Assembly: GCA_965229335.1 (NCBI GenBank)
Contig: OZ245874.1
Location: 6,386,001 to 6,450,000, forward strand
DNA length: 64,000 bases
Direction of reading: 5' to 3'
DNA from: JAFKFH01 sp017307375
GTDB lineage: Bacteria > Pseudomonadota > Alphaproteobacteria > Ferrovibrionales > Ferrovibrionaceae
Shown here: positions 49,981 through 58,681 of the stretch, in pieces
Layout: the number at the start of each line of letters is the position of its first letter
Position numbering within the stretch: position 1 is the stretch's first letter
Notes under the pieces: generated by a model
What the model was told of the DNA's origin: nothing
Databases searched by the model: none
Seen by the model: only the letters and a program-made list of their open reading frames with translations
Translations under genes and position numbers: made by a program

Positions 49981-52395
49981 ATGCACGACCAGCGTATCCG
50001 GTATTCCTTTGCCGACTTCACGTTCGATGTTCCCCAGCTGACCCTCGCCCGCGACGGGCAGCCGGTCAAGCTGGGCGGGCGCGCGGCGAACCTCTTGGCC
50101 GTCCTGGCGGCGGCCGACGGCGAACTGGTGGGCCGCGACCGGCTGCTGGAGGCTGTGTGGCCCGGCCAGGCGATCGACGACAGCGTCGTCCGTGTCCATC
50201 TCTCCAGCCTGCGCAAGGCGCTGGGCGACCCGGGCTTGATCTCGAATGAAGCCGGGCGCGGCTATCGCCTTTCCCTGCCGGTCCAGCGCCTGGCGCAGAC
50301 CGAGCCGGGTATCGCACCGCCGAGCTACCGTCCGCTGGCCGGGCTGATCGGTCGCGACGATGTCGTTCAGATGCTGCTGGCCGAACTGCCAATCCGCCGT
50401 TTCCTGACGCTGGTCGGGCCCGGGGGCATCGGCAAGACGGCCATCGCCCTGGCGGTGGCCGCGGAACTGGACGGCCAAGGCATTACCAGGCGCTTCGTCG
50501 ACTTCGCGCCACTGGCCGATGCCGATCTTGTCGAGTCCACCGTCGCCGCGGCGCTCGGCCTGCCAGCATCGGGCAGCATGCGGTTCTCCGGTATCGCCAA
50601 CACCCTCGCTGCCACGCCGAGCGTACTGGTCCTCGACAACTGCGAGCACCTCATCGAGGCCGTTGCCGGCCTTGCCGAGCGCCTGGGCGAGGCGGTGCCC
50701 GGCCTGATGCTGCTGGCAACCAGCCGCGAACCGCTGCGTGCCACTGGCGAATGGGTCCATCGCCTGCCGGCGCTGGCCGTGCCGGACGACGCCGTGGGCG
50801 ACGCTGCGAGCGTCCTGCGCTTTCCGGCGGCAAGCCTGTTCTACGAGCGCGCCCGCGCGGTGCGGGCGGATTTCGTCGTCAACGATGGCAACGCTGCCCA
50901 TTTGGCGGAAATCTGCCGGCGGCTGGACGGCATTCCGCTGGCGATCGAGCTGGCCGCGGCCCGGATCGACATCATGGACCTGCCGGAACTGGCCCACCGG
51001 CTGCACGACCGGCTCAACCTGCTGACCCGCGGCCGGCGCACCGCCCTGCCCCGCCACCGGACGCTGCGCGCCGCGCTGGACTGGAGTTACGACCTGTTGC
51101 CGCCGCCGGAACAGCGGCTGCTGATGAGCCTGTCGCTGTTCCGCGCCGACTTCGACGGCGCGGATGCCCGCGGCATGGCAGAAGGCCGTGATATCGATGT
51201 CCTGGACAGCTTGGCCGGACTTGTCGCCAAGTCGCTGGTGGTATCGTTCCCGGCCGCCGGCGGCATGCGCTATCGCCTGCTCGACACCACCCGGTATTAC
51301 GGTCACGAGCGTCTGGCCGAAGCCGGGCTCGAACGGGAGACGCACGCCCGGCATGCCCGCCATCTGATCGATGCCTTTGCCGACGCCGCCGATGCCTGGA
51401 AGGCGCATGCGCCGTGCGAGTGGCAGGCGTTGCACAGCCGTCGCATCGATGACGTGCGCGCCGCCCTCGACTGGTCGCTGGCCGACGATGGTGACCTCGA
51501 CCTGGCCCTCGAGCTGATCGTGACCAGCGCCGCCTTATGGTTTCACCTGTCGCTGCCCTTCGAATTCATCGGGCGGGCGGCGCGGGTCATTGCCGCCGTC
51601 GATCGCGCGGGCACGGCGGATCCCGCCCGCCGGGTCGAGCTGCTCGCCGCCTACGGCCATGCGATCTGGCATGCCCGCGGCCCGGTGCCGGAGATGGCCG
51701 ATACCTTCGCCCGCGCGCTGTCCCTGGCCGAAACGGTCGACGACGAGGACCTGATCCGCCGGGCGCTGTGGGGTGTCTGGGCGCACCGGCTGCTGACCGG
51801 CGACTATCGGGCGAGTCTCGCGCTCGCAGCCGGTTTCGGCGATCGTATCGGCCCGGCTGCGGGCCTGGCCTGCCGGCAGAGCGCGATGCACATGATGGCG
51901 CTCTCGCATCATTTCCTGGGAGACGACGTCGCGGCCCTGGCGCTGATGCGGGCGATGACCGAGGCCGATGTCGGCCCGCTGCGGATCAATCATGCCAATC
52001 ACGCGCGCATCGACGGGCGCGTGGCGGCGACGAGCCTGATGGTGCGGCTGCAATGGCATCTCGGGCAGATCGGCGACGCCATGGCGCTGGCACGGCGTTG
52101 CGCCGACGAGGCTGTCGGCACCGATCACGCGCTGTCGATCTGCTACGGCTTGGCATTGGGATGCATTCCCGTGGCGATTGCCGCCGGGCGTCATGACCTG
52201 GCCCGCCACTGGATCGACGTGCTTGACCAACGCGCGACCCGCCATGCGCTGGAATACTGGCGGATCTACGCGGCAGGGTTCGCCGCGGCGCTGGGTGCGG
52301 ACGTCGCGGTCCCGGAGAGCGCCTGCTTCATGCAACGTGAAATGTTCGCCGCCGCCCGCCGGGATGCGGCCGCCGCGATTGCCGCGGGGCAATAA
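49981..52395 (+). CDS. Winged-helix STAND ATPase transcriptional regulator (804 aa)
   Basis: The protein begins with an OmpR/SARP-like winged helix (about 1-100; RVHLSSLRKALGDPGLISNE). An NB-ARC/AP-ATPase-like domain follows, with Walker A GPGGIGKTA at about 148, Walker B VLVLDNCEHL at about 213, LLATSREPL and GIPLAIELAAARI. The last 400 residues are helical repeats. This architecture is that of signal-transduction ATPases such as AfsR/CadC-like regulators. It follows the pump gene by 34 bases on the same strand and is the likely controller of pump expression. Confidence 0.87.
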   Translation: MHDQRIRYSFADFTFDVPQLTLARDGQPVKLGGRAANLLAVLAAADGELVGRDRLLEAVWPGQAIDDSVVRVHLSSLRKALGDPGLISNEAGRGYRLSLPVQRLAQTEPGIAPPSYRPLAGLIGRDDVVQMLLAELPIRRFLTLVGPGGIGKTAIALAVAAELDGQGITRRFVDFAPLADADLVESTVAAALGLPASGSMRFSGIANTLAATPSVLVLDNCEHLIEAVAGLAERLGEAVPGLMLLATSREPLRATGEWVHRLPALAVPDDAVGDAASVLRFPAASLFYERARAVRADFVVNDGNAAHLAEICRRLDGIPLAIELAAARIDIMDLPELAHRLHDRLNLLTRGRRTALPRHRTLRAALDWSYDLLPPPEQRLLMSLSLFRADFDGADARGMAEGRDIDVLDSLAGLVAKSLVVSFPAAGGMRYRLLDTTRYYGHERLAEAGLERETHARHARHLIDAFADAADAWKAHAPCEWQALHSRRIDDVRAALDWSLADDGDLDLALELIVTSAALWFHLSLPFEFIGRAARVIAAVDRAGTADPARRVELLAAYGHAIWHARGPVPEMADTFARALSLAETVDDEDLIRRALWGVWAHRLLTGDYRASLALAAGFGDRIGPAAGLACRQSAMHMMALSHHFLGDDVAALALMRAMTEADVGPLRINHANHARIDGRVAATSLMVRLQWHLGQIGDAMALARRCADEAVGTDHALSICYGLALGCIPVAIAAGRHDLARHWIDVLDQRATRHALEYWRIYAAGFAAALGADVAVPESACFMQREMFAAARRDAAAAIAAGQ

Positions 52396-52498
52396 TCCGG
52401 CATTGGCGGCGTCGATCGCCGCCCGGCGCGAAGGCCGGGAACGCTGCGGGGCCGGGGGCGTTCGCCCACCGTGACGCTTTTGCAGAACGGAGGCCACC

Positions 52499-53233
52499 AT
52501 GGCAGATCGCAACCGCCGCACCGACGACGACCGCTACGGGCGCACGACCCGCGCCTTCGGCCGCGACGACGACTGGAACGATGCCGAACGGGAGCGCGCC
52601 GGCTGGCCACGCGACGACAGATCCTACCGTCGGCCGGAGGGCGGCGACGGCCACTATGGCGGTGACGTCGGATTCGGCTTCGGCGGCGCCGGCGAGCGCC
52701 AGGGGGCGGGCCGCGGCACCGCCCCGACCCGCCGCGAGATGGGCCGGCAGTACGGCCCTTCCTATCCCGGCGAAGGCCGCGACTATTCCGACGGTCGGGC
52801 CGGCTACGGCATGGGCCGTGCGAACCAGGGCCATGACGACGACCGCGGCTTCCTCGACAAGGCCGGCGACGAGATCGCCTCGTGGTTCGGCGACGATGAT
52901 GCCGAGCGGCGGCGGTGGGCCGACAAGCATCGCGGCCACGGGCCGAAGGGTTACGTCAGGTCATCCGACCGCATTCACGAGGATGTCTGCGATCGGCTGA
53001 GTGACGATCCGATGGTCGATGCCCGGGACATCGAGGTCGAGGTTTCAGCGACCGAAGTCACCCTGTCCGGAACCGTCCCCACGCGGGACCAGCGGCGCCG
53101 GGCCGAGGCCGTCGCCGATGGTGTTCCGGGCGTCAGCCACGTCCAGAACAATACACGGGTCGCCGATCCGGCAGTCTCCGGGTCGCAGTCGGCGGCAACG
53201 ACCAAGGCACGGGCGGCGGCGACAAATCGCTAG
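52499..53233 (+). CDS. BON-domain protein with disordered N-terminal half
   Basis: The first 110 residues are low-complexity and rich in Arg, Asp, Gly and Tyr (GRTTRAFGRDDDWNDAERER). Then comes the stretch DKAGDEIASWFGDDDAERRR, typical of a group of BON proteins, and a BON domain (about 155-225; VEVSATEVTLSGTVPTRDQR). There is no signal peptide, so it is likely cytoplasmic. BON proteins attach to membranes or are stress-induced (OsmY-like); the role here is unknown. GGAGG precedes the ATG. Confidence 0.85.
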   Translation: MADRNRRTDDDRYGRTTRAFGRDDDWNDAERERAGWPRDDRSYRRPEGGDGHYGGDVGFGFGGAGERQGAGRGTAPTRREMGRQYGPSYPGEGRDYSDGRAGYGMGRANQGHDDDRGFLDKAGDEIASWFGDDDAERRRWADKHRGHGPKGYVRSSDRIHEDVCDRLSDDPMVDARDIEVEVSATEVTLSGTVPTRDQRRRAEAVADGVPGVSHVQNNTRVADPAVSGSQSAATTKARAAATNR

Positions 53234-54549
53234 TCCGCGATGCGGTTGCGTCCGGCCCGCTTGGCTTCGTAGAGCAAGGCATCGGCCCGGGCCATCAGCC
53301 CCCGGAAGTCTTCGCCCGGTCGCGGGCTGACCACGCCGAACGAGGCGGTCACCACCGCGCCATGGGCGAGGACGGTGGCCGCCAGGCGTCGCCGCAGCAC
53401 TTCCGCCAGGCCTCGGGCCTCCCGGGGAGCCAGGCCGGCAAGGCAGATGGCGAATTCCTCGCCGCCGAGCCGTCCGGGAATGGCGGCGGCCGGCAGCTCG
53501 GCGCGCAGGATCCCGGCCACCGCACACAGCACGTCGTCGCCCGCCTGGTGCCCGTATCGGTCGTTGACGTCCTTGAAGTGGTCGAGGTCGAGCAGGATCA
53601 GGGCAAAGTCATCGTTCTGCGCCATCAGCAGGTCGGCATCGCCCAGGAACTTGCGGCGATTGAACAGCCCGGTCAGCGGGTCGCGCTCGGCCATTTCGGT
53701 CAGACGGCGATTTGCGGCCACCAGTGCGTCCTGCGATCGGGCCAAGGCGGCTTCCTGGAGCTTGTTCTCGGTGATGTCGACCCAGACCGAGGCGATGCCG
53801 CCATCCCAGGCCTGCTCCTCGATCCGCACCCACCGGTCGTTCCGCGTCTGCAGCGTCACCGGATGCGGCAACGGGCCGCTGCCGCCCACTTCTTCGACAA
53901 GCCCGCGGTAGACTTCGTCATGGACGAAGACATCGGCAAACCCTCGCCAGAATGCAGCGCGATCGTGCCGCTCGGCCAAAGGCGGCACCGAGACGACGAA
54001 ACCTGACGTCAATTCCGCGCCGAAGCGCGTATTCGCGTAGACCAGCCGGCCGTCCGTGCCATGGACCAGCAGGCCGACATTGATGGTGGCCAGAAGTTCG
54101 AAGACACGGCTGGCGGACGCCTGCTGCCGGTGCCGCGCCGTCACGTCGCGCCAGATCTTGAAACGCCCGCCCTGCGGCAACGGAAACATGCGCAGTTCCA
54201 GCCAGCGTCCCTCGCTGGCGCGCTGGTATTCCAGCGGCCCCTGTTCGGTGCGGTGGCGGATCATTGCGATGTCGACATAAGGCTGCAGCCGTTCCGGCGC
54301 CGCCTGCTGGGGATATTGCAGCGCCAGAAAGCGGCGCACCGTCTCGATGAACGGAAGGCCGCGGCGGATGATCGGCACGACCTCGGGAAAGAATTCCAGA
54401 TAACGCGCGTTCCACCAGACGATCGCCTCGTCGGCGTCGTAGAGGCAGACGGCTTCGTCGCTGAAGGAGGCGAGCAGGCCGAGCAGCGACAGGCCAAGCG
54501 ATGGATCGAGCGGCGGCGTGCTCGCCTCGGCCAAGACTTCATGTTCCAA
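53230..54549 (-). CDS. PAS-domain diguanylate cyclase
   Basis: The 439-residue protein has an N-terminal PAS fold (about 20-135), a second PAS (about 140-265) and a C-terminal GGDEF domain (about 280-439) with active-site GGEEF and the usual DPLTGLFNRRKF and DLDHFKDVNDRYGHQAGD. The catalytic residues are intact, so it should make c-di-GMP. No RxxD inhibitory site is seen five residues before GGEEF. It lacks membrane helices, so it senses a cytosolic cue. Its stop overlaps that of the BON gene in the four bases CTAG. Confidence 0.92.
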   Translation of the reverse strand: MEHEVLAEASTPPLDPSLGLSLLGLLASFSDEAVCLYDADEAIVWWNARYLEFFPEVVPIIRRGLPFIETVRRFLALQYPQQAAPERLQPYVDIAMIRHRTEQGPLEYQRASEGRWLELRMFPLPQGGRFKIWRDVTARHRQQASASRVFELLATINVGLLVHGTDGRLVYANTRFGAELTSGFVVSVPPLAERHDRAAFWRGFADVFVHDEVYRGLVEEVGGSGPLPHPVTLQTRNDRWVRIEEQAWDGGIASVWVDITENKLQEAALARSQDALVAANRRLTEMAERDPLTGLFNRRKFLGDADLLMAQNDDFALILLDLDHFKDVNDRYGHQAGDDVLCAVAGILRAELPAAAIPGRLGGEEFAICLAGLAPREARGLAEVLRRRLAATVLAHGAVVTASFGVVSPRPGEDFRGLMARADALLYEAKRAGRNRIAD

Positions 54550-54637
54550 AGGCGTCGAATCTCCCGGCAGGCATCCCGGAACCGCAGCTTATAGCGCCTC
54601 GGGCGGCACCGGAACACCGTCGGATGCCACGCCGGGC

Positions 54638-54973
54638 CTAAAGCATGTCAGCGTCGAGTTCCGCCCGCCAATGCGCCAGCCGCTCGCGGGCGATACGGTC
54701 GCGAACATGGCCGAGGGCTTCTTCGTCGAAGACGTCGACCGGATCGCAGGTGAATTCGGCCGCACCATGCGCGTTCCAAGCAGCCTGCAGCGCCGCTTGG
54801 CGGCACATTCCCTGGCGCAGGGTGAACCACAGCCGGTTCCGGATCTTCTCCAGATTGGGGGCATGACCTACCCAGGTCTGACCGGTCGCACGGCAGCGCA
54901 CGGCGTAGATGCCCGAGGCGGTCTTCAATTCCTTGTAGGCCGCGATGGCGGCCTTCTTCAGTGCGGTTTCCAT
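54638..54973 (-). CDS. GIY-YIG nuclease-fold protein (111 aa)
   Basis: The 111-residue protein carries a compact GIY-YIG fold: SGIYAVRCRATGQTWVGHAP (GIY followed by the WVG version of YIG), then the conserved Arg in NLEKIRNRLWFTLRQG and a Glu further on (FDEEALGHV). All positions expected of a metal-dependent nuclease are represented. There is no DNA-binding extension, unlike UvrC or homing enzymes. It is divergent from a DUF2239 gene over a 62-bp region with two identical palindromes. I would treat the pair as one system of unknown role. Confidence 0.85.
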   Translation of the reverse strand: METALKKAAIAAYKELKTASGIYAVRCRATGQTWVGHAPNLEKIRNRLWFTLRQGMCRQAALQAAWNAHGAAEFTCDPVDVFDEEALGHVRDRIARERLAHWRAELDADML

Positions 54974-55035
54974 GCCCGGACAATTAACACCCGGGTGATA
55001 TTGACGCAAGAGATTCACCCGGGTAAATATCGCCG
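54974..55035. promoter_or_regulatory. Compact divergent promoter with two ACCCGGGT operators
   Basis: Plus strand: TTGACG (55001-55006), 17 bases and TAAATA (55024-55029) drive the DUF2239 gene, whose ATG is only six bases past the -10. Minus strand: TTGCGT (55009-55004), 17 bases and TAATTG drive the GIY-YIG gene. The two -35 boxes overlap. ACCCGGGT occurs at 54989-54996 and 55017-55024, 28 bases apart, one inside each promoter spacer, with similar flanks (ACACCCGGGTGA, TCACCCGGGTAA). A protein bound at both would silence both genes together. Confidence 0.75.
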
Positions 55036-55596
55036 ATGTCTGATCTGGTTCACTGCACCGCTTTCGCCGGCCTCCGACGGATCGCCGGCGGGTCCCTTGC
55101 CGATGTCGCGCTGGCGGCAAAGAGCGCGCTGGCCGCCGATCCCTCGGCGGCCGTTCTGGTCTTCGACGATGCGACAGGGCGGGTGGTCGATCTCGATCTG
55201 CGCGGCGAAGCCCCGGAAATAGCCGCACGATATGCGCCCGCGGAAGGGGCGCGGCCGCGCGGCCGTCCCAGGCTTGGTGTCGTGGCCCGCGAGGTCACCT
55301 TGCTGCCGCGCCACTGGGACTGGTTGAACGCCCAGCCCGGCGGGGCGTCGCAGGCGCTGCGTCGACTGGTCGACGACGCGCGGCGGGCGGACCACGGCCG
55401 GACGTCGCGGCGCCAGGCGCAGGAAGTGGCCTACCGCTTCATGTCGGCGATGGCCGGCGACTTCGCGGGGTTCGAAGAAGCATCGCGGGCCCTGTTCGCC
55501 GATGATCGCCCGCGCTTCGAGGCGGAGACGACATCATGGGCCGAAGACATCCGCCGGCATGCCCGGCAACTGGCCTGGAACGATGCCGACGGGTGA
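55036..55596 (+). CDS. DUF2239 protein with putative DNA-binding segment
   Basis: The 186-residue protein matches DUF2239. The central segment VTLLPRHWDWLNAQPGGAS followed by QALRRLVDDAR has the spacing of a short DNA-binding helix pair (ribbon-helix-helix-like), and the preceding RGRPRLGVV is basic. This suggests a DNA-binding protein, and the two operators beside the start codon suggest autoregulation; both are inference. The start codon lies so close to the -10 that the mRNA should be leaderless or nearly so. Confidence 0.83.
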   Translation: MSDLVHCTAFAGLRRIAGGSLADVALAAKSALAADPSAAVLVFDDATGRVVDLDLRGEAPEIAARYAPAEGARPRGRPRLGVVAREVTLLPRHWDWLNAQPGGASQALRRLVDDARRADHGRTSRRQAQEVAYRFMSAMAGDFAGFEEASRALFADDRPRFEAETTSWAEDIRRHARQLAWNDADG

Positions 55597-55620
55597 TGGC
55601 TTGTTACGCCTCGTCCGGGA

Positions 55621-56019
55621 TCAGTCCGGCACGAAGTCGAGCGCCACGCCGTTGATGCAATAGCGCAGGCCGGTGGGGGGCGGACCGTCGTCGAAGACAT
55701 GGCCGAGATGGCTGCCGCAGGTCGCGCAATGGACCTCGGTGCGGATCATGCCGTAGCTGCGGTCAACCGTGGTTTCGACCGAGCCGGGCACCGGGTCGGT
55801 GAAGCTGGGCCAGCCGGTACCGCTCTCGAATTTTTCGCCCGAGACGAACAGCCGGGCATCGCATCCGGCGCAGCAGAAGGCGCCGGGGCGCTTCTCACGC
55901 AGCAGCGAGCAACTGCCCGGCGCCTCGGTGCCGTGATGACGCATCACATGATACTGGTCCGGCGTCAGGCGCTGGCGCCATTCGGCATCGGTACGGGTGA
56001 CGGGATAGGGTTCGGGCAT
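55621..56019 (-). CDS. msrB: Peptide-methionine (R)-S-oxide reductase
   Basis: The 132-residue enzyme has the MsrB fold with structural Zn cysteines C50/C53 and C98/C101, the family motif GTGWPSFTDP, and the catalytic Cys C121 in RYCINGVAL. It repairs methionine-R-sulfoxide in proteins with thioredoxin. The ATG at 56019 gives normal family length; an upstream TTG would only add 12 residues. It sits alone on this strand. Confidence 0.94.
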   Translation of the reverse strand: MPEPYPVTRTDAEWRQRLTPDQYHVMRHHGTEAPGSCSLLREKRPGAFCCAGCDARLFVSGEKFESGTGWPSFTDPVPGSVETTVDRSYGMIRTEVHCATCGSHLGHVFDDGPPPTGLRYCINGVALDFVPD

Positions 56020-56088
56020 GAGTTCGAAAGACTCCGATGCTACGATTGCCGCCAATCATAAACGTTTTTCGATTCGGGGAGAAAGCCG

Positions 56089-56796
56089 CTGAATACCGTT
56101 GCCGCCTCGCCGTCCCTGCCGATCTGGCGCAGCGTCGGTCAATCCTGCGTGATCCTGTTCGGCAACCTGCCGGCGGTCATGACCCTCTATGCGCCGATGA
56201 TCGTCGCCTGGCTGCTGATCGCGCTGATGGAAACGGGGCTGAAGCCGGACGATCCGGCGCTGGCGACGGCGCTTTACGGCCTCGGCCTCCTGGTGGTGAC
56301 CGCCGCCTCGCTCGTCGCCACCATGACGCTGCAGCTCACCGTGCTGCACCATCTCGAGACCGGCGGCTTCCCCGTCGGCCAGGCGTGGCGCGAAGCCGTG
56401 CCCCGGATTGCCCCCTTCGTGCTGCTTGCCGTGATCTTCATCGTCCTGAGCCTGACGACGATGGCGCTGCTGTTCATCCCGTTTCTGTTCGTCTTTCCGG
56501 CGATCTTTCTGGCCCCCATGATCTGGCTGGCCGAGCGCTGCACGATCCTCGACAGCTTTCACCGCAGCGTCGCGCTGACCCGCGGCCATCGCTGGCCCAT
56601 TCTCGGCATGATCGCGGTGATCACGCTGGCAGCCGTCGCCATCAACCTGGCCGCCGGTGCACCCAAGACGCTGTTCGACATGGCCGAGCTGGTGCCGCGC
56701 CAGATCGTCGGCCAGGTGGTCTCGCTCGTGTTCAACCTGGTCGTCACGATCCTGATCGTCGTGGTCTACGCCCGGCTGACCGGCCGGGCGCGCTGA
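56089..56796 (+). CDS. Membrane protein (DUF-type) with probable CTG start
   Basis: The open frame encodes a multi-pass membrane protein with five to six helices (VTAASLVATMTLQLTVLHHL, FVLLAVIFIVLSLTTMALL). Upstream of the GTG at 56149 the frame stays open without any ATG, GTG or TTG back to the stop before 56062. A strong GGGGAGAAAG ribosome site lies just before CTG at 56089, giving a natural N-terminus, LNTVAASPSLPIWRSVGQSC. I favour CTG; the GTG start would remove 20 residues. The function is unknown. Confidence 0.65.
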   Translation: MNTVAASPSLPIWRSVGQSCVILFGNLPAVMTLYAPMIVAWLLIALMETGLKPDDPALATALYGLGLLVVTAASLVATMTLQLTVLHHLETGGFPVGQAWREAVPRIAPFVLLAVIFIVLSLTTMALLFIPFLFVFPAIFLAPMIWLAERCTILDSFHRSVALTRGHRWPILGMIAVITLAAVAINLAAGAPKTLFDMAELVPRQIVGQVVSLVFNLVVTILIVVVYARLTGRAR

Positions 56797-56803
56797 CGAC
56801 GGA

Positions 56804-58681
56804 TCAGACGGCCCAGCAGGCGCAGCCCAGCACCCCCCAGAAATCGCGCAGCGAACCGGCCGGCACCGCGCTTGCCCAGGCGCGGGCGTGGTCGTGGCCA
56901 TGGACGCCGCAGGCGCTGGCGCAGCCGCAGCCGGCCGCGGCCTGGCGCTGCAGGTTCTGGCGGTCGTCGGGCGACACGCCCCAGGCGGCAAACCCGCCGA
57001 AGCGGCGCACCGGCGACCAGTCCGGCATGGCCGGCGGCGGGGCCGCATCGTCCAGCGCGGCGAAGTCGCCGGCGGCATAGACGACGCGGCCGCCGACCAT
57101 GGTCAACTCCGACGTCGTGCCGGCGATATCGTCTTCCGCGCAGCCGAAGAAGTCGCGGTCCGGCACGATCAGGTCGGCCAGCTGGCCCGCCATGATCTGG
57201 CCCTTCCGCCCCTCCTCGTCCGAGAACCAGGTGACATTCTCGGTCCACATGCGCAGCGCCGTCTCGCGGTCGAGGCAGTTGGCGCGGGGATAGAGGCGCA
57301 GGCCGCCGACCGTGCGGCCGGTGACCAGCCAGGACAGCGAGACCCACGGGTTGTAGGAGGCGACGCGGGTGGCATCGGTGCCGGCCGAGACCTTCAGGCC
57401 GCGATCGAGCATGCGGGCCACCGGCGGCGTCGCCTCGGCGGCACGCGCCCCGTAGCGCTCGACGAAATATTCGCCCTGATAGGCCATGCGGTGCTGCACC
57501 GCGACCCCGCCGCCCAGCGCCGCGATGCGGTCGATCGAGCGGTCGGAGATCGTCTCGGCATGGTCGAAGAACCAGTGCAGGCCCTTCAGCGGCACGTCGC
57601 GATCGACCTTCTCGAAGACGTCGAGGGCGCGCGAGATCGTCTCGTCGTAGGTCGCATGCAGCCGCCAGGGCCAGCGGTTCTCCGCCAGGATGCGGACGAC
57701 CGATTCCAGCTCGGGCTCCATCTCCGGCGCGAGGTCGGGGCGCGGTTCGCGAAAATCCTCGAAATCCGCCGCCGAGAACACCAGCATCTCGCCGGCCCCG
57801 TTGTGCCGGAAATAGTCGTCGCCCTGCTTGTAGCGCGACGTCCGCGTCCAGTTGAGAAAGTCGTCCTTCTCGGCCTTCGGTTTCTGCGTGAACAGGTTGT
57901 AGGCCAGCCGGATGGTGAGCTGGCCGTCCTCGGCCAGCTTGCGGATCACTGCATAGTCGTCGGGATAGTTCTGGAAACCGCCGCCCGCATCAATCGCCCC
58001 GGTGACGCCCAGCCGGTTCAGTTCGCGCATGAAATGGCGGGTCGAATTGAGCTGGTAGTCGAACGGCAGCTTCGGTCCCTTGGCCAGGGTGGCATAGAGG
58101 ATACCCGCATTGGGCTTGGCCAGCAGCAGGCCGGTCGGATTGCCCTGGGCATCGCGGGTGATCTCGCCGCCCGGCGGGGCCGGCGTCTCGCGGGTGTAGC
58201 CGACCGCGCGCAGGGCGGCGGCGTTCAGCAGGGCCCGATCATAGAGATGCAGGATGAAGACCGGCGTGTCCGGTGCGACGGCATTGATCTCGTCGAGCGT
58301 CGGCAACCGCTTCTCGGCGAACTGATGCTCGGTGAAGCCGCCGACCACGCGTACCCATTGCGGCGGCGGCGTGATCGCGACCTGCGCCTTCAGCATGGCC
58401 ATCGCGTCGGCCAGCGTGCGCACGCCGTCCCAGCGCAGCTCCATGTTGAAGTTCAGGCCGCCGCGGATGATATGAAGATGATTGTCGATCAGCCCGGGCA
58501 GCACGCGGCGGCGCTTGAGATCGACGATCCTGGTCTCGGGGCCGGCCAGCGCCATGATCTCGCGATCGTCGCCGACCGCCAGGAAGCGCCCGTCGGCGAT
58601 CGCCACCGCGGTCGCGGCCGGGTTGGCGCGGTCGAGGGTGGTGATCTGCCCGCCATGCAGGATCAACTGCGGCGCGATCAC
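56804..58681 (-). CDS. YtcJ-like amidohydrolase with Cys/His-rich tail
   Basis: The 625-residue protein is an amidohydrolase of the YtcJ type: HxH in GLIDNHLHII, further metal His in WFFDHAETI, and the catalytic Asp in SAGTDATR. The last 40 residues, after a normal family end, hold a Cys/His tail, CGCASACGVHGHDHARAW, then another Cys pair (LGCACWAV). That tail looks like an added metal-binding or redox element. Its ATG overlaps the stop of the XapX gene (ATGA). Confidence 0.87.
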   Translation of the reverse strand: MIAPQLILHGGQITTLDRANPAATAVAIADGRFLAVGDDREIMALAGPETRIVDLKRRRVLPGLIDNHLHIIRGGLNFNMELRWDGVRTLADAMAMLKAQVAITPPPQWVRVVGGFTEHQFAEKRLPTLDEINAVAPDTPVFILHLYDRALLNAAALRAVGYTRETPAPPGGEITRDAQGNPTGLLLAKPNAGILYATLAKGPKLPFDYQLNSTRHFMRELNRLGVTGAIDAGGGFQNYPDDYAVIRKLAEDGQLTIRLAYNLFTQKPKAEKDDFLNWTRTSRYKQGDDYFRHNGAGEMLVFSAADFEDFREPRPDLAPEMEPELESVVRILAENRWPWRLHATYDETISRALDVFEKVDRDVPLKGLHWFFDHAETISDRSIDRIAALGGGVAVQHRMAYQGEYFVERYGARAAEATPPVARMLDRGLKVSAGTDATRVASYNPWVSLSWLVTGRTVGGLRLYPRANCLDRETALRMWTENVTWFSDEEGRKGQIMAGQLADLIVPDRDFFGCAEDDIAGTTSELTMVGGRVVYAAGDFAALDDAAPPPAMPDWSPVRRFGGFAAWGVSPDDRQNLQRQAAAGCGCASACGVHGHDHARAWASAVPAGSLRDFWGVLGCACWAV

